Below are positions 35,330 to 42,974 of a DNA stretch of 64,000 nucleotides, piece by piece; positions within the stretch are counted from its first letter, which is position 1, and each line of letters begins with the position of its first letter. The position numbers and the translations under genes are program-made. The notes under the pieces are model-generated. The model was not told the DNA's origin. It saw only the letters and a program-made list of their open reading frames with translations, and searched no databases. The stretch spans positions 558,001 to 622,000 of the forward strand of contig CABIZB010000001.1 of NCBI GenBank assembly GCA_902363145.1, written 5' to 3'. This stretch comes from Oscillospiraceae bacterium (GTDB taxonomy: Bacteria; Bacillota; Clostridia; Oscillospirales; Ruminococcaceae).

Positions 35330-36904
35330 ATGGCTAAGGAAAAGAAAAATGCCGAGAATACAAAAAATACAGCCGTTTCCGCTGATGAGACTACCGAAAA
35401 GGCTGTAAAGAATAAAAAGGCATTCAATAAAAGAAAATTCAAGTACGGCTCCATTGCAACAGCCATTACAGTAGTGGTAATTGCAGTTGTCGTTCTTGTG
35501 AATGTTGTTGTGAACATGGCATCTGACAAGGTGAATATGTCCATCGACCTTACCACCAACGGAAACTTCGAGATATCCCAGCAGACCATTGACTACCTCA
35601 ATACTGTTACCGAGCCTGTTTCCATTGTATGTATGTCCGATGAGCTTACTTTCCAGACCTCCAACTACATTTATTATAAGCAGGCTTACGAGGTGCTTAA
35701 AAAGTACTCAATCTACAATGACAACATAACACTCAAGTTCGTTGATATGGTCAAGGACCCTACCTATGCTGACCGCTACAAGGACAAGTACAAGGGCGAG
35801 ATAAGCGCATACAGCATCGTAGTTGAAAGCGACAAGAGAATCAAGGTGCTGACTATACAGGATCTTTACAACACCGAAACACAGTTCGATTACTCTTCCT
35901 TTACTTCCTATGATGTTCCCGTTTCTTCCAAGGCGGAGCAGGAGATAACCTCTGCTATCATGTATGTTACCGACCCCGATCCTATGGAAGCAGTTCTTTT
36001 CAAGAGCGAGACATCGGGTACTTCCTACGACAATATCAATTCTCTTCTGGCTGCAAACGGCTATGAGGTAACTGAGATAGATCCTCTGGTGGATACTATC
36101 CCCGAGGACGCAGATATCGTTGTTATTGATGCGCCCCTTAACGATTACGATACCAACGTGATTGATATGCTCTATGATTTCCTCGACAACGGCGGAAATC
36201 TTGGCAAGAACCTTATCTATCTTGCAGACTACACCCAGAAATCTACCGCAAACATTGACGTATTCCTTGCTGAATGGGGCATAAAGGTAGAGGACGGCGT
36301 AGTAGGCGACCAGGACACCAACAATCTCCAGGGTCAGAGCTACTATGTTGTAAGAAACTACATTACCGACAATGATTATTCGGGAAATGTTGCACAGACA
36401 GCTCTTCCCGTTATTGATTACCAGTCCAGACCCATTACTCTCCTGTTCGACTCCAAGGATACCAGAAGCACAGTTGCGCTTCTCCAGACCAAGGACACAG
36501 GCTTTGTGATGACCGAGGATATGCAGGCTGATATCCAGAACGGCAACACTCCCAATATCGTAAACGGAGTTCAGACCACTATGGCTCTGGGCAGAAAGTA
36601 CGTTTTCGACAGCGACAACAATATGGTATTCAGCAATGTCCTTGTTATCGGTTCTTCCGAGACAATGGACGAGGCATTCACCTCCACCACTTACTATAAC
36701 AACGGCGATTATTTCGTTTCCGTACTCAACACCATGGCAGGCAAGAACAGCGGTATCTCCATCGTTGCAAAGGATCTTTCCGCAGCAACATTCGATATCG
36801 ACAAGGGCACAGTAAGCAGATATATGGTTCTGTTCGTGTTCGTTATTCCTCTTGCAGTGCTTATCGTAGGTGCAGTGGTATTTATCAGAAGGAGAACTAA
36901 GTAA
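35330..36904 (+). CDS. GldG-family protein (ABC-transporter auxiliary domain)
   Basis: A 524-residue membrane-anchored protein. A Lys-rich cytoplasmic tail of about 36 residues precedes one membrane segment (about 43-63); the outer domain (about 70-490) has the ABC_transp_aux order: SQQTIDYLNTVTEPVSIV, YYKQAYEVLKKYSIYNDNITLKFVD, then VIDAPLNDYDTNVIDMLYDFLDNGGNLG. A second membrane segment at the C-terminus (MVLFVFVIPLAVLIVGAVVFI) ends in RRRTK. It is the third gene of the transporter unit and overlaps the fourth by one base. Confidence 0.88.
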   Translation: MAKEKKNAENTKNTAVSADETTEKAVKNKKAFNKRKFKYGSIATAITVVVIAVVVLVNVVVNMASDKVNMSIDLTTNGNFEISQQTIDYLNTVTEPVSIVCMSDELTFQTSNYIYYKQAYEVLKKYSIYNDNITLKFVDMVKDPTYADRYKDKYKGEISAYSIVVESDKRIKVLTIQDLYNTETQFDYSSFTSYDVPVSSKAEQEITSAIMYVTDPDPMEAVLFKSETSGTSYDNINSLLAANGYEVTEIDPLVDTIPEDADIVVIDAPLNDYDTNVIDMLYDFLDNGGNLGKNLIYLADYTQKSTANIDVFLAEWGIKVEDGVVGDQDTNNLQGQSYYVVRNYITDNDYSGNVAQTALPVIDYQSRPITLLFDSKDTRSTVALLQTKDTGFVMTEDMQADIQNGNTPNIVNGVQTTMALGRKYVFDSDNNMVFSNVLVIGSSETMDEAFTSTTYYNNGDYFVSVLNTMAGKNSGISIVAKDLSAATFDIDKGTVSRYMVLFVFVIPLAVLIVGAVVFIRRRTK

Positions 36905-38361
36905 TGAAATCGAATGTCAAGCTTCTGATAATCGGTGCAGTGGTGCTGGTGATGCTCATCGGTGCAATAGTTGCTCTTACAGTTCTGGGAAAGGACGACG
37001 AGGCTCAGGAGGCGGAGGAGACTACCGCCACCGAGACCCTCTCCCGTCTGCTTTATGAAAAGGATCCTTCCCTTATAAGCGATATCCATGTGAAGAACGA
37101 AACAGGGGAGTACGATATCGTCAAGTACGATGACAGCTCTTGGTTCGTCAAGGATTTTATCGGCGTGCCTCACAGCACAGTGGCGATTCAGGATATCCTG
37201 AGCGCTGCTTCAAGCCTTACAGCAGATCAGACAGCCTCGGACAATGCAGAAGACCTTTCTGTTTACGGACTGGCCTCCCCCCGTGCTGATGTTACAATTA
37301 CCTTTGACGACAGCTCCAAAACTGTTAAGGAGATACTTGTAGGCTCAGATTCACCCTCCGCAGGTCTTACCTATGTATGCTTCAAGGGCGAGAACACTGT
37401 TTATGCCGTTGATACATCTGATATCGACTGCTATCTCAACGAAAGCTTTGACTTCCTTGCCAAGACAGTTTACACTGCCAAGCAGGCAGAGGACGAAAAT
37501 GACACTACCGACTATACCAAGATAAATAAGCTGACCATTTCCCGCAAGGATATCGACTATGATATCGTGCTTGAGTATGATACCCGTCATGACGATGAGA
37601 ATATTATCTCCGGCAACTCGGCTACTCATGTTATGACAAGCCCCGTTCAGCTGGATCTTAACCCCGATACTTCCTATGATGTGCTCAACGATGTGTTCAA
37701 CCTTACAGCGACCGATATTGCTGTTGTTGCTCCCACAGATGAGATCATGGCACAGTTCGGACTTGACGATCCCTTTGCTGAGGTGGATTTCGATATCGTA
37801 GGCGGAAACTTCAAGCTCCTTATCGGCAATGAGTACGTTGACAGCGACGGAAAGGTGCTGGGAAGATACTGCTATGCTGACGGCATCAACATGATATATA
37901 TGTTCAATACCGACACTATCCCTTGGGCAACTGTAATGCCGCTTGATATCTCCATGACTATGATAACAAGCACATACATCTACAGCATCAGCTCAATAGA
38001 TGTGGCAACCGCCGACAGCAGCACTCATTTTGAGCTTAACGGCGATTCTTCCGATTTTCAGGTCAAGTGCAGCGACGGTGACGTTACCGCCGATAACTTC
38101 AAGAGCTTCTACCAGTTTATTCTCCGTGCCCCTGCTGAGGAGCTTTATCTTGAAGAAACCGATGCTCCCGCTGATATCACCATAACCATCACCCACCAGA
38201 GTGGTACGGACAAGATCGAGTTTATCAAGTCCGATGACCGAAAGACTATTATCCGTCTTAACGGCAGAACAAGCTTCAAGTGCAGAACAGCATATACTTC
38301 ACGTCTCATTGAAAATCTGGGACATCTGCTTAACGGCGAGAATATGGTGGATACCTGGTAA
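36904..38361 (+). CDS. DUF4340 domain protein of the Gld-type transporter
   Basis: A 485-residue protein with an N-terminal membrane segment (residues 6-28) and a large outer domain containing two DUF4340-like parts, for example VKYDDSSWFVKDFIG...LSVYGLASPRADVTITF and QFGLDDPFAEVDFDIVGG. DUF4340 proteins are regularly encoded with GldG-like proteins and are thought to be their partners outside the membrane; no enzymatic motif is visible. It ends the four-gene unit. Confidence 0.85.
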   Translation: MKSNVKLLIIGAVVLVMLIGAIVALTVLGKDDEAQEAEETTATETLSRLLYEKDPSLISDIHVKNETGEYDIVKYDDSSWFVKDFIGVPHSTVAIQDILSAASSLTADQTASDNAEDLSVYGLASPRADVTITFDDSSKTVKEILVGSDSPSAGLTYVCFKGENTVYAVDTSDIDCYLNESFDFLAKTVYTAKQAEDENDTTDYTKINKLTISRKDIDYDIVLEYDTRHDDENIISGNSATHVMTSPVQLDLNPDTSYDVLNDVFNLTATDIAVVAPTDEIMAQFGLDDPFAEVDFDIVGGNFKLLIGNEYVDSDGKVLGRYCYADGINMIYMFNTDTIPWATVMPLDISMTMITSTYIYSISSIDVATADSSTHFELNGDSSDFQVKCSDGDVTADNFKSFYQFILRAPAEELYLEETDAPADITITITHQSGTDKIEFIKSDDRKTIIRLNGRTSFKCRTAYTSRLIENLGHLLNGENMVDTW

Positions 38362-38466
38362 ACAGCGGCAGATTGCGGCATATTTTTCAGTAGCGGAGTG
38401 CTATAATGATATTATTCGGGCTGTAAAGAACTCTTATGAAAAATTTCCAAAATATGAAAAAACTAC

Positions 38467-38495
38467 TTGATTTTTCTGTATATTTGTGTTATAAT
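38467..38495 (+). promoter_or_regulatory. Promoter of the 98-residue protein gene
   Basis: TTGATT, 17 bases, TATAAT, 50 bases before the ATG at 38546. Confidence 0.8.
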
Positions 38496-38545
38496 GTATT
38501 AAAGAGATAAATGCAGCAAATTCTGTGATATAAGGAGGAACAGCT

Positions 38546-38842
38546 ATGAACGACGCAGCAGAGGTCAAGACAAAAAAATCCGACTTCTTCACTTACAAGG
38601 GTTATCCGCTGGTGAGAAAAGGTGACGAAATTTACTACGGCAATATGTACGACTCTTATGTTATAATGATGCAGATCATTGAAAAGACTAAAGTTGGCAA
38701 TCTCGACGTTGCCAGCAAGGTAAGGATATACAAAATGGCTACCGACGAAAAGCTCAATCCCGTTGAGGCTATCGTCAAGCAGAGCGAAAAGAGCAGTCTT
38801 TATGAGGCTCTTGATATCGCATATATCTGGCTTACAAGATAA
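38546..38842 (+). CDS. Small soluble protein of unknown function
   Basis: A 98-residue protein with no membrane segment or signal peptide. The middle (GYPLVRKGDEIYYGNMYDSYVIMMQI) looks like a small beta-sheet, followed by helices to YEALDIAYIWLTR. I believe similar short proteins occur widely in Clostridia but I recognise no named family. It has its own promoter, an AAGGAGG ribosome site and a strong terminator, so it is a real single-gene unit. Confidence 0.8.
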   Translation: MNDAAEVKTKKSDFFTYKGYPLVRKGDEIYYGNMYDSYVIMMQIIEKTKVGNLDVASKVRIYKMATDEKLNPVEAIVKQSEKSSLYEALDIAYIWLTR

Positions 38843-38856
38843 AACAGCATACCTTA

Positions 38857-38886
38857 AAAGGCGGCAGATGATGCCGCCTTTTTTAT
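38857..38886 (+). terminator. Rho-independent terminator
   Basis: AAAGGCGGCA, loop GATGA, TGCCGCCTTTTTT. It follows the 98-residue protein gene by 14 bases. Confidence 0.92.
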
Positions 38887-39034
38887 GCCTGATTTTTTTA
38901 TCACCATTTTGCTGCCGCAGCATAATATGAACTATGAAGGCAAGACAAAGCGAAAACGTCGCTGAAAGCCTTCAGGGAATACATATCAGCAAGATATGCT
39001 CCCAACAATACATTTTTCAAAGGAGAGTTTTATT

Positions 39035-39163
39035 ATGAACTGCAACTGCAACGGTGGATTTGGTGGAGGCAACTGCTGCTGGATTATCATTATCCTTATC
39101 GTTCTCTTCTTCTGCTGCGGCAATGGCTGCAACGGCGGCAACATCTGCGGCTCAGGCTGCTGA
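39035..39163 (+). CDS. 42-residue Cys/Gly-rich membrane peptide
   Basis: A small gene with AAAGGAG ten bases before ATG 39035, TGA at 39161 and a strong terminator after it. The peptide has nine cysteines (3, 5, 14, 15, 27, 28, 32, 38, 42), a Gly/Asn-rich N-terminus, a hydrophobic core at residues 16-26 (WIIIILIVLFF) flanked on both sides by CC, and a Gly/Asn/Cys tail. The layout recalls short YjcZ-type and 'high-cysteine' peptides of Firmicutes, some of which are spore proteins. Function unknown; the codon pattern and signals make it a likely real gene. Confidence 0.75.
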   Translation: MNCNCNGGFGGGNCCWIIIILIVLFFCCGNGCNGGNICGSGC

Positions 39164-39189
39164 TAATTTCGATACGGGCTGTATCATCT

Positions 39190-39223
39190 AAAAAAATGCC
39201 GCAGGGAGACCTGCGGCATTTTT
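39190..39223. terminator. Bidirectional terminator
   Basis: A 10-base stem, ATGCCGCAGG and CCTGCGGCAT, loop GAGA, with A-run on the left and T-run on the right. It serves the small peptide gene and the convergent phenylacetate-CoA ligase gene. Confidence 0.9.
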
Positions 39224-39241
39224 CATGTTGAAAAGTATATC

Positions 39242-40474
39242 TTAATATCTGTTGTCGTAAACTCTTGTGGATTTCTTTTCGCTTCTGGGGAGGTCGCCGA
39301 TGGCAACGGGCTTTGCATTAACGGTTATGCCGATCTTGCCCTTGAAGCCCTCAACGATCCTGTGCTCCAGCTCGTACTTGTTAACGCCCTCTTCTGCTTC
39401 AACATAAAGTGTGCAGATGTCCTTGCCCTCAAGGTGGTCGATAACGAACTGATACTCGCTTGATGCGCCATCAACGTTTTTGAGAAATTCCTCGATCTGG
39501 CTGGGGAAGATGTTGACACCCTTGACCTTGACCATATCGTCTGTTCTTCCGAAAATGGTGTCAATTCTGGGGCGCTCGCAGCCGCAGACACATTTTCCCG
39601 GGATAATTCTTGTAAGGTCATGTGTGCGGAAGCGGATAAGGGGAGCGCCCTGCTTTTTGAGAGTGGTGATGACAAGCTCACCAACCTCGCCGTCAGGGAG
39701 ATTTTCGCCTGTAACGGGGTCAACTATTTCAAAGTAAAGGTAATCGTCCCATACATGAATGCCGTTGTGCTCGCCGCAGCTTACGCCGATACCGGGGCCG
39801 TAAACCTCAGTAAGACCGTAAATATCGTAAAGCTCGATGCCAAGCTCCTTGGATATTCTGTCTCTCATCTTCTCGCCCCAGCGCTCTGAGCCGATAATGC
39901 CCTTTTTCAGCTTTATCTTATTGGAAATTCCACGCTTTGCGATCTCCTCAGCAAGGAGAAGCGCATATGAAGATGTGGCACAGAGAACGGTTGACTGCAT
40001 ATCCACCATCATCTTGAGCTGCTTGTCGGTGTTGCCCGGGCCCATGGGTATAGCCATTGCGCCCAGTCTTTCGCAGCCCAGCTGGAAGCCTATACCCGCA
40101 GTCCATAAGCCATAGCCTGGGGTTATCTGTATCCTGTCCAGATTGGTGATGCCTGCCATACGGTAGCAGCGCTCAAACATTATAGTCCAGTCCTCAACGT
40201 CCTTCTTGGTGTAGGGGATAATAACTGGAGTGCCCGTTGTGCCCGAAGACGAGTGGATACGTACTATCTCCTCATCGGGAACTGCCTGAAGTCCCAGAGG
40301 ATAAGCGTCTCTCAGGTCGCCCTTCCATGTAAAGGGGAGCTTTTCAAAATCCTCCTGAGATTTTATGTCATCAACGTTGATTCCCTCCAGCTTATGTTTG
40401 TAAAAACATTCCTGAGAGGTGAGCTTTCTAAGCTGCTCCTTGATAAGAGCAAACTGCTGTTCATTCATTTTCAT
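39242..40474 (-). CDS. paaK: Phenylacetate-CoA ligase family protein
   Basis: A 410-residue AMP-forming ligase of the PaaK family, which activates phenylacetate or related aryl acids with CoA. The adenylate signature is IHSSSGTTGTPVIIPYT, then YDIYGLTEVYGPGIG, and the hinge FGRTDDMVKVKGVNIFPSQIE with the C-terminal lysine region RSEKKSTRVYDNRY. The family also occurs beside indolepyruvate oxidoreductase genes in anaerobes, but none is next to it here. It follows pilT by 50 bases on the minus strand. Confidence 0.88.
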   Translation of the reverse strand: MKMNEQQFALIKEQLRKLTSQECFYKHKLEGINVDDIKSQEDFEKLPFTWKGDLRDAYPLGLQAVPDEEIVRIHSSSGTTGTPVIIPYTKKDVEDWTIMFERCYRMAGITNLDRIQITPGYGLWTAGIGFQLGCERLGAMAIPMGPGNTDKQLKMMVDMQSTVLCATSSYALLLAEEIAKRGISNKIKLKKGIIGSERWGEKMRDRISKELGIELYDIYGLTEVYGPGIGVSCGEHNGIHVWDDYLYFEIVDPVTGENLPDGEVGELVITTLKKQGAPLIRFRTHDLTRIIPGKCVCGCERPRIDTIFGRTDDMVKVKGVNIFPSQIEEFLKNVDGASSEYQFVIDHLEGKDICTLYVEAEEGVNKYELEHRIVEGFKGKIGITVNAKPVAIGDLPRSEKKSTRVYDNRY

Positions 40475-40524
40475 AGTATGGGTAACCTGCCTTTTATAGA
40501 TCTTTAGCCCTTAGCAGCAGGATA

Positions 40525-41586
40525 TCAGAATCCTGCCATCTGGGTAAGTGTTTTTTCCATTTCTGTCTTGTCTGAACTGAATTCTATTGCAGTTTCGTAA
40601 GAAATAATGCCTCTCTTGTAAAGTCGGCCAAGGGTGTCGTTGATGGTGCACATACCCTGACGTGCACTGGACTGCATGGTGGATTCGATCTGAGGTATCT
40701 TGTTGGAACGGATAAGATTCTTGATAGCGTCGTTTCCTACCATTATCTCAAGGGCTGCAACACGTCCGTTTCCGTCAGCAGTGGGTACAAGTGTCTGAGC
40801 GATAACGCCCTGTATCATGTTTGCCAGCTGAGAACGTACCTGCTCCTGTGCATGGGGAGGGCAGGCGTCAATGATTCTGTCCATAGTCTGCGCAGCGCTT
40901 GATGTATGTAATGTGCCGAATACCAGATGACCTGTTTCTGCGGCAGTCATTGCCAGGGAAATAGTCTCATAGTCACGCATCTCACCTACGAGGATAACGT
41001 CGGGGTCTTCACGGAGAGCACTTCTCAGGGCGTTGCTGAAAGAATCAACATCTCTGCCGACTTCACGCTGGTGGATAGTTGCCTTTTCCTGAGTGTATTT
41101 GTATTCAACGGGGTCTTCGATAGTGATAACGTGGCAGGCACGGTTCTTGTTGATATAGTCAATGATAGCTGCAAGAGTGGTTGATTTACCTGAACCTGTA
41201 GGGCCTGTTACAAGGATAAGACCTCTGCGCTTCTGAGCAAGCTCGGTAAGAACGGGAGGCATTTTCAGTTCTTCAAGTGTGGGTATCTTGTTATTGAGAA
41301 GTCTGATACAGCAGGCAAGTCTTCCGCTCTGGCGGAAGACGTTGACACGCTGTCTTGCACCGTTTTCAAGCTCAAAGCTGAAATCGATGTCATTTCCCTC
41401 AGTAAGAAGCTTCTCCTGGTCGGCCGAAAGAATTGAGAGAATGGTGCGGTTTACTACCATATCGCTGAGCTCGCCGAACTTTCTCAGCTCACCGTTTACT
41501 CGTACAACTGTGGGAGCGCCGACTGTAAGATGGATATCAGAAGCATTGAGCGCTCTTGCTTCCATAATAAAATCTTCAAATGTCAT
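40525..41586 (-). CDS. pilT: Type IV pilus retraction ATPase
   Basis: A 353-residue secretion ATPase of the PilT type that depolymerises type IV pili. LNASDIHLTVGAPTVVRVNG is the N-terminal domain, GPTGSGKSTTLAAIIDYIN is Walker A, ITIEDPVEYKYTQEKATIHQREVG the Asp box, LREDPDVILVGEMRDYETI Walker B, and TAAETGHLVFGTLHTSSAAQT the His box. No pilin or assembly gene is in the window. Type IV pili serve adhesion to plant fibre in some ruminococci, but here this is inference. It lies 20 bases after the cobU-like gene. Confidence 0.94.
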   Translation of the reverse strand: MTFEDFIMEARALNASDIHLTVGAPTVVRVNGELRKFGELSDMVVNRTILSILSADQEKLLTEGNDIDFSFELENGARQRVNVFRQSGRLACCIRLLNNKIPTLEELKMPPVLTELAQKRRGLILVTGPTGSGKSTTLAAIIDYINKNRACHVITIEDPVEYKYTQEKATIHQREVGRDVDSFSNALRSALREDPDVILVGEMRDYETISLAMTAAETGHLVFGTLHTSSAAQTMDRIIDACPPHAQEQVRSQLANMIQGVIAQTLVPTADGNGRVAALEIMVGNDAIKNLIRSNKIPQIESTMQSSARQGMCTINDTLGRLYKRGIISYETAIEFSSDKTEMEKTLTQMAGF

Positions 41587-41606
41587 ATATAGCTGTTCCT
41601 TTCAAA

Positions 41607-42152
41607 TTACTTGATATTAAACTGTATTCCGCTGGCTGAAAGATATACTTCGTTGGACATATTTGCTATTCTCTGGTTAACTGCACCGAGAATTTCTCTG
41701 AAAGCAGCCTGTGCAGGGTCAGCGGGAGTTACGGAGAAGCCTGTTTCAAGGGTGATTATTATCATGCTGCCGTCCTTGATCATAATAGTGTCATACATTT
41801 CGGTAACATCACCGATGATCTTCTTCTCAATCTCTTTTTTCAGCTCGTCCGTCATGGCAGAAGCATCGGGGCACATTTCCTTGATGGTATTTGATGTGTA
41901 TGCTGCCAAACTGTCAAAAATAACGAACTTATGGTCAGTAAAATATGAAGCGGGAGCGCTTGTTACATTTGTTTTAATGTCCCATTCAACATAGTTCTGC
42001 TTGTTTCCGTACTCGATACGGTGCATAGTGTCAGCGTCAACAGCGTCCGATGTGCGCAGGTAAAGAACATAATCGCAGGCTGCAAAATATGAAACAGCCC
42101 ATCTTGACTTGCCGCTTGCCGCTCCTCCTGTTATCAGGATAGTTTTTGACAT
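41607..42152 (-). CDS. CobU-like P-loop protein lacking the CobU active-site histidines
   Basis: A 181-residue protein of the adenosylcobinamide kinase/guanylyltransferase fold. The P-loop ITGGAASGKSRWA and the C-terminal block FREILGAVNQRIANMSNEVYLSASGIQFNIK (read as FREILGAVNQRIA and NEVYLSASGI) match CobU, and ETGFSVTPADPAQ stands for its NEVGxGIVPEN loop. The RIxHH segment of Salmonella CobU, which holds the guanylylated His, is here MHRIEYGNKQNYVEW without histidine. No other cobalamin genes are nearby. ATG 42152 follows AAAGGA. It is first in a unit with pilT and possibly paaK, so its task may differ from cobalamin synthesis. Confidence 0.8.
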   Translation of the reverse strand: MSKTILITGGAASGKSRWAVSYFAACDYVLYLRTSDAVDADTMHRIEYGNKQNYVEWDIKTNVTSAPASYFTDHKFVIFDSLAAYTSNTIKEMCPDASAMTDELKKEIEKKIIGDVTEMYDTIMIKDGSMIIITLETGFSVTPADPAQAAFREILGAVNQRIANMSNEVYLSASGIQFNIK

Positions 42153-42187
42153 TGATATCATCCTTTCAGTATATAAATGGGGGCATA

Positions 42188-42288
42188 ATACTAATCACCA
42201 ATAAAACTATAGACAAAAAATCATCGCATAATCCATATACGCAAGATTATGCTCGATTTTTGTATAGTTTTTAATTGGTGCTTAGTAT
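42188..42288 (-). repeat. 101-base imperfect palindrome in the cobU-like/pilT leader (element B)
   Basis: The arms ATACTAATCACCAAT... and ...ATTGGTGCTTAGTAT pair over about 40 bases with few bulges, around the centre CATATACGCA. It lies between the promoter at 42321-42349 and the cobU-like start, so is transcribed. Its ends, TAATACTAATC and TTAG(C/T)ATAA, are shared with the hairpin in the speD leader at 10369-10440. It may be a small mobile hairpin element or a leader RNA. Confidence 0.65.
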
Positions 42289-42320
42289 AAAATAACGTTT
42301 ATTGTTAGTACCTTTTCCAT

Positions 42321-42349
42321 ATTATACCATTATTTTTTATACTTGTAAA
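42321..42349 (-). promoter_or_regulatory. Promoter of the cobU-like/pilT unit
   Basis: TTTACA at 42349-42344 and TATAAT at 42326-42321 on the minus strand, spacer 17. Transcription would start near 42314. Confidence 0.75.
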
Positions 42350-42428
42350 TAGTAAATTTAACATTTAATAAAAAAAAAATCACAGTAGTGGTGCTTGCAG
42401 AGCAGAATGTTGAAACTGGTTAACAAAT

Positions 42429-42457
42429 TTGACAAGAAAAATCTCATGTGATATAAT
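42429..42457 (+). promoter_or_regulatory. Consensus sigma-A promoter
   Basis: TTGACA, 17 bases, TATAAT, 41 bases before the start of the 140-residue protein gene. Confidence 0.88.
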
Positions 42458-42498
42458 CAGTTTAAATGAAAAATGATGTGGCGGGAGGAAATGGCATT

Positions 42499-42921
42499 AT
42501 GACAGCTGATGAAATGTATGCGGTTTATGACGGAGTGACATATGCTCTTGAAGGCGTTATGCCAAAGACGGGTTTAGCAGCGCTGAAAAAGAATGAGCAT
42601 GGGAAAACCATCATATTTAATGTGCCTAAGTCTGAGATAACCGCAGCGTGGCTTGTTCATAAGATACCGATCTACGGCAAGCTTCGCTGCGATAATATCA
42701 CCCTTTCGGGCAGCAGATGCTTTATCACCGCTTCCGTAATATGCCCGAAAAGTGAAGAGGGGAGCAGGAGAGCTGCACAGCTTAAAAGTCTTGGCTTTGA
42801 ATGTTTTGCCTGTGATGAGGCTGCGGATACAGCCTGCTATATAAAGCAGACGGACATTTCCGATGCTCTGCTTGAATTTGATGAGAGCGTATCGGACATC
42901 AATATTATGAATTTTATTTAA
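42499..42921 (+). CDS. Protein of unknown function, 140 residues
   Basis: A soluble protein with no signal peptide. ATG 42499 lies ten bases after GGGAGG; a longer frame starting 11 codons earlier would include the ribosome site. The protein seems to be two or three short alpha/beta units: ALKKNEHGKTIIFNVPKSEITAAWLVHKIP, then ITASVICPKSEEGSRRAAQLKSLGFECFACDE and an acidic tail. I do not recognise a family. It has its own strong promoter and terminator, hence a single-gene unit, convergent with the GH74 gene. Confidence 0.75.
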   Translation: MTADEMYAVYDGVTYALEGVMPKTGLAALKKNEHGKTIIFNVPKSEITAAWLVHKIPIYGKLRCDNITLSGSRCFITASVICPKSEEGSRRAAQLKSLGFECFACDEAADTACYIKQTDISDALLEFDESVSDINIMNFI

Positions 42922-42925
42922 TTTT

Positions 42926-42964
42926 AAGGGGCTGCCGCATTTAAGCTGCGACAGCCCCTTTTAT
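42926..42964 (+). terminator. Rho-independent terminator
   Basis: AAGGGGCTG pairs with CAGCCCCTT, with an inner CGCA/TGCG stem, followed by TTATT. It could also act on the opposing GH74 transcript. Confidence 0.85.
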
Positions 42965-42974
42965 TATATGCCTA

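Noticed and set aside
38889..39030. A CATAATA box upstream of the Cys-rich peptide might be a forespore sigma-G -10 element.
   Set aside because: No matching -35 element was found at the right distance, so a sporulation promoter cannot be supported.
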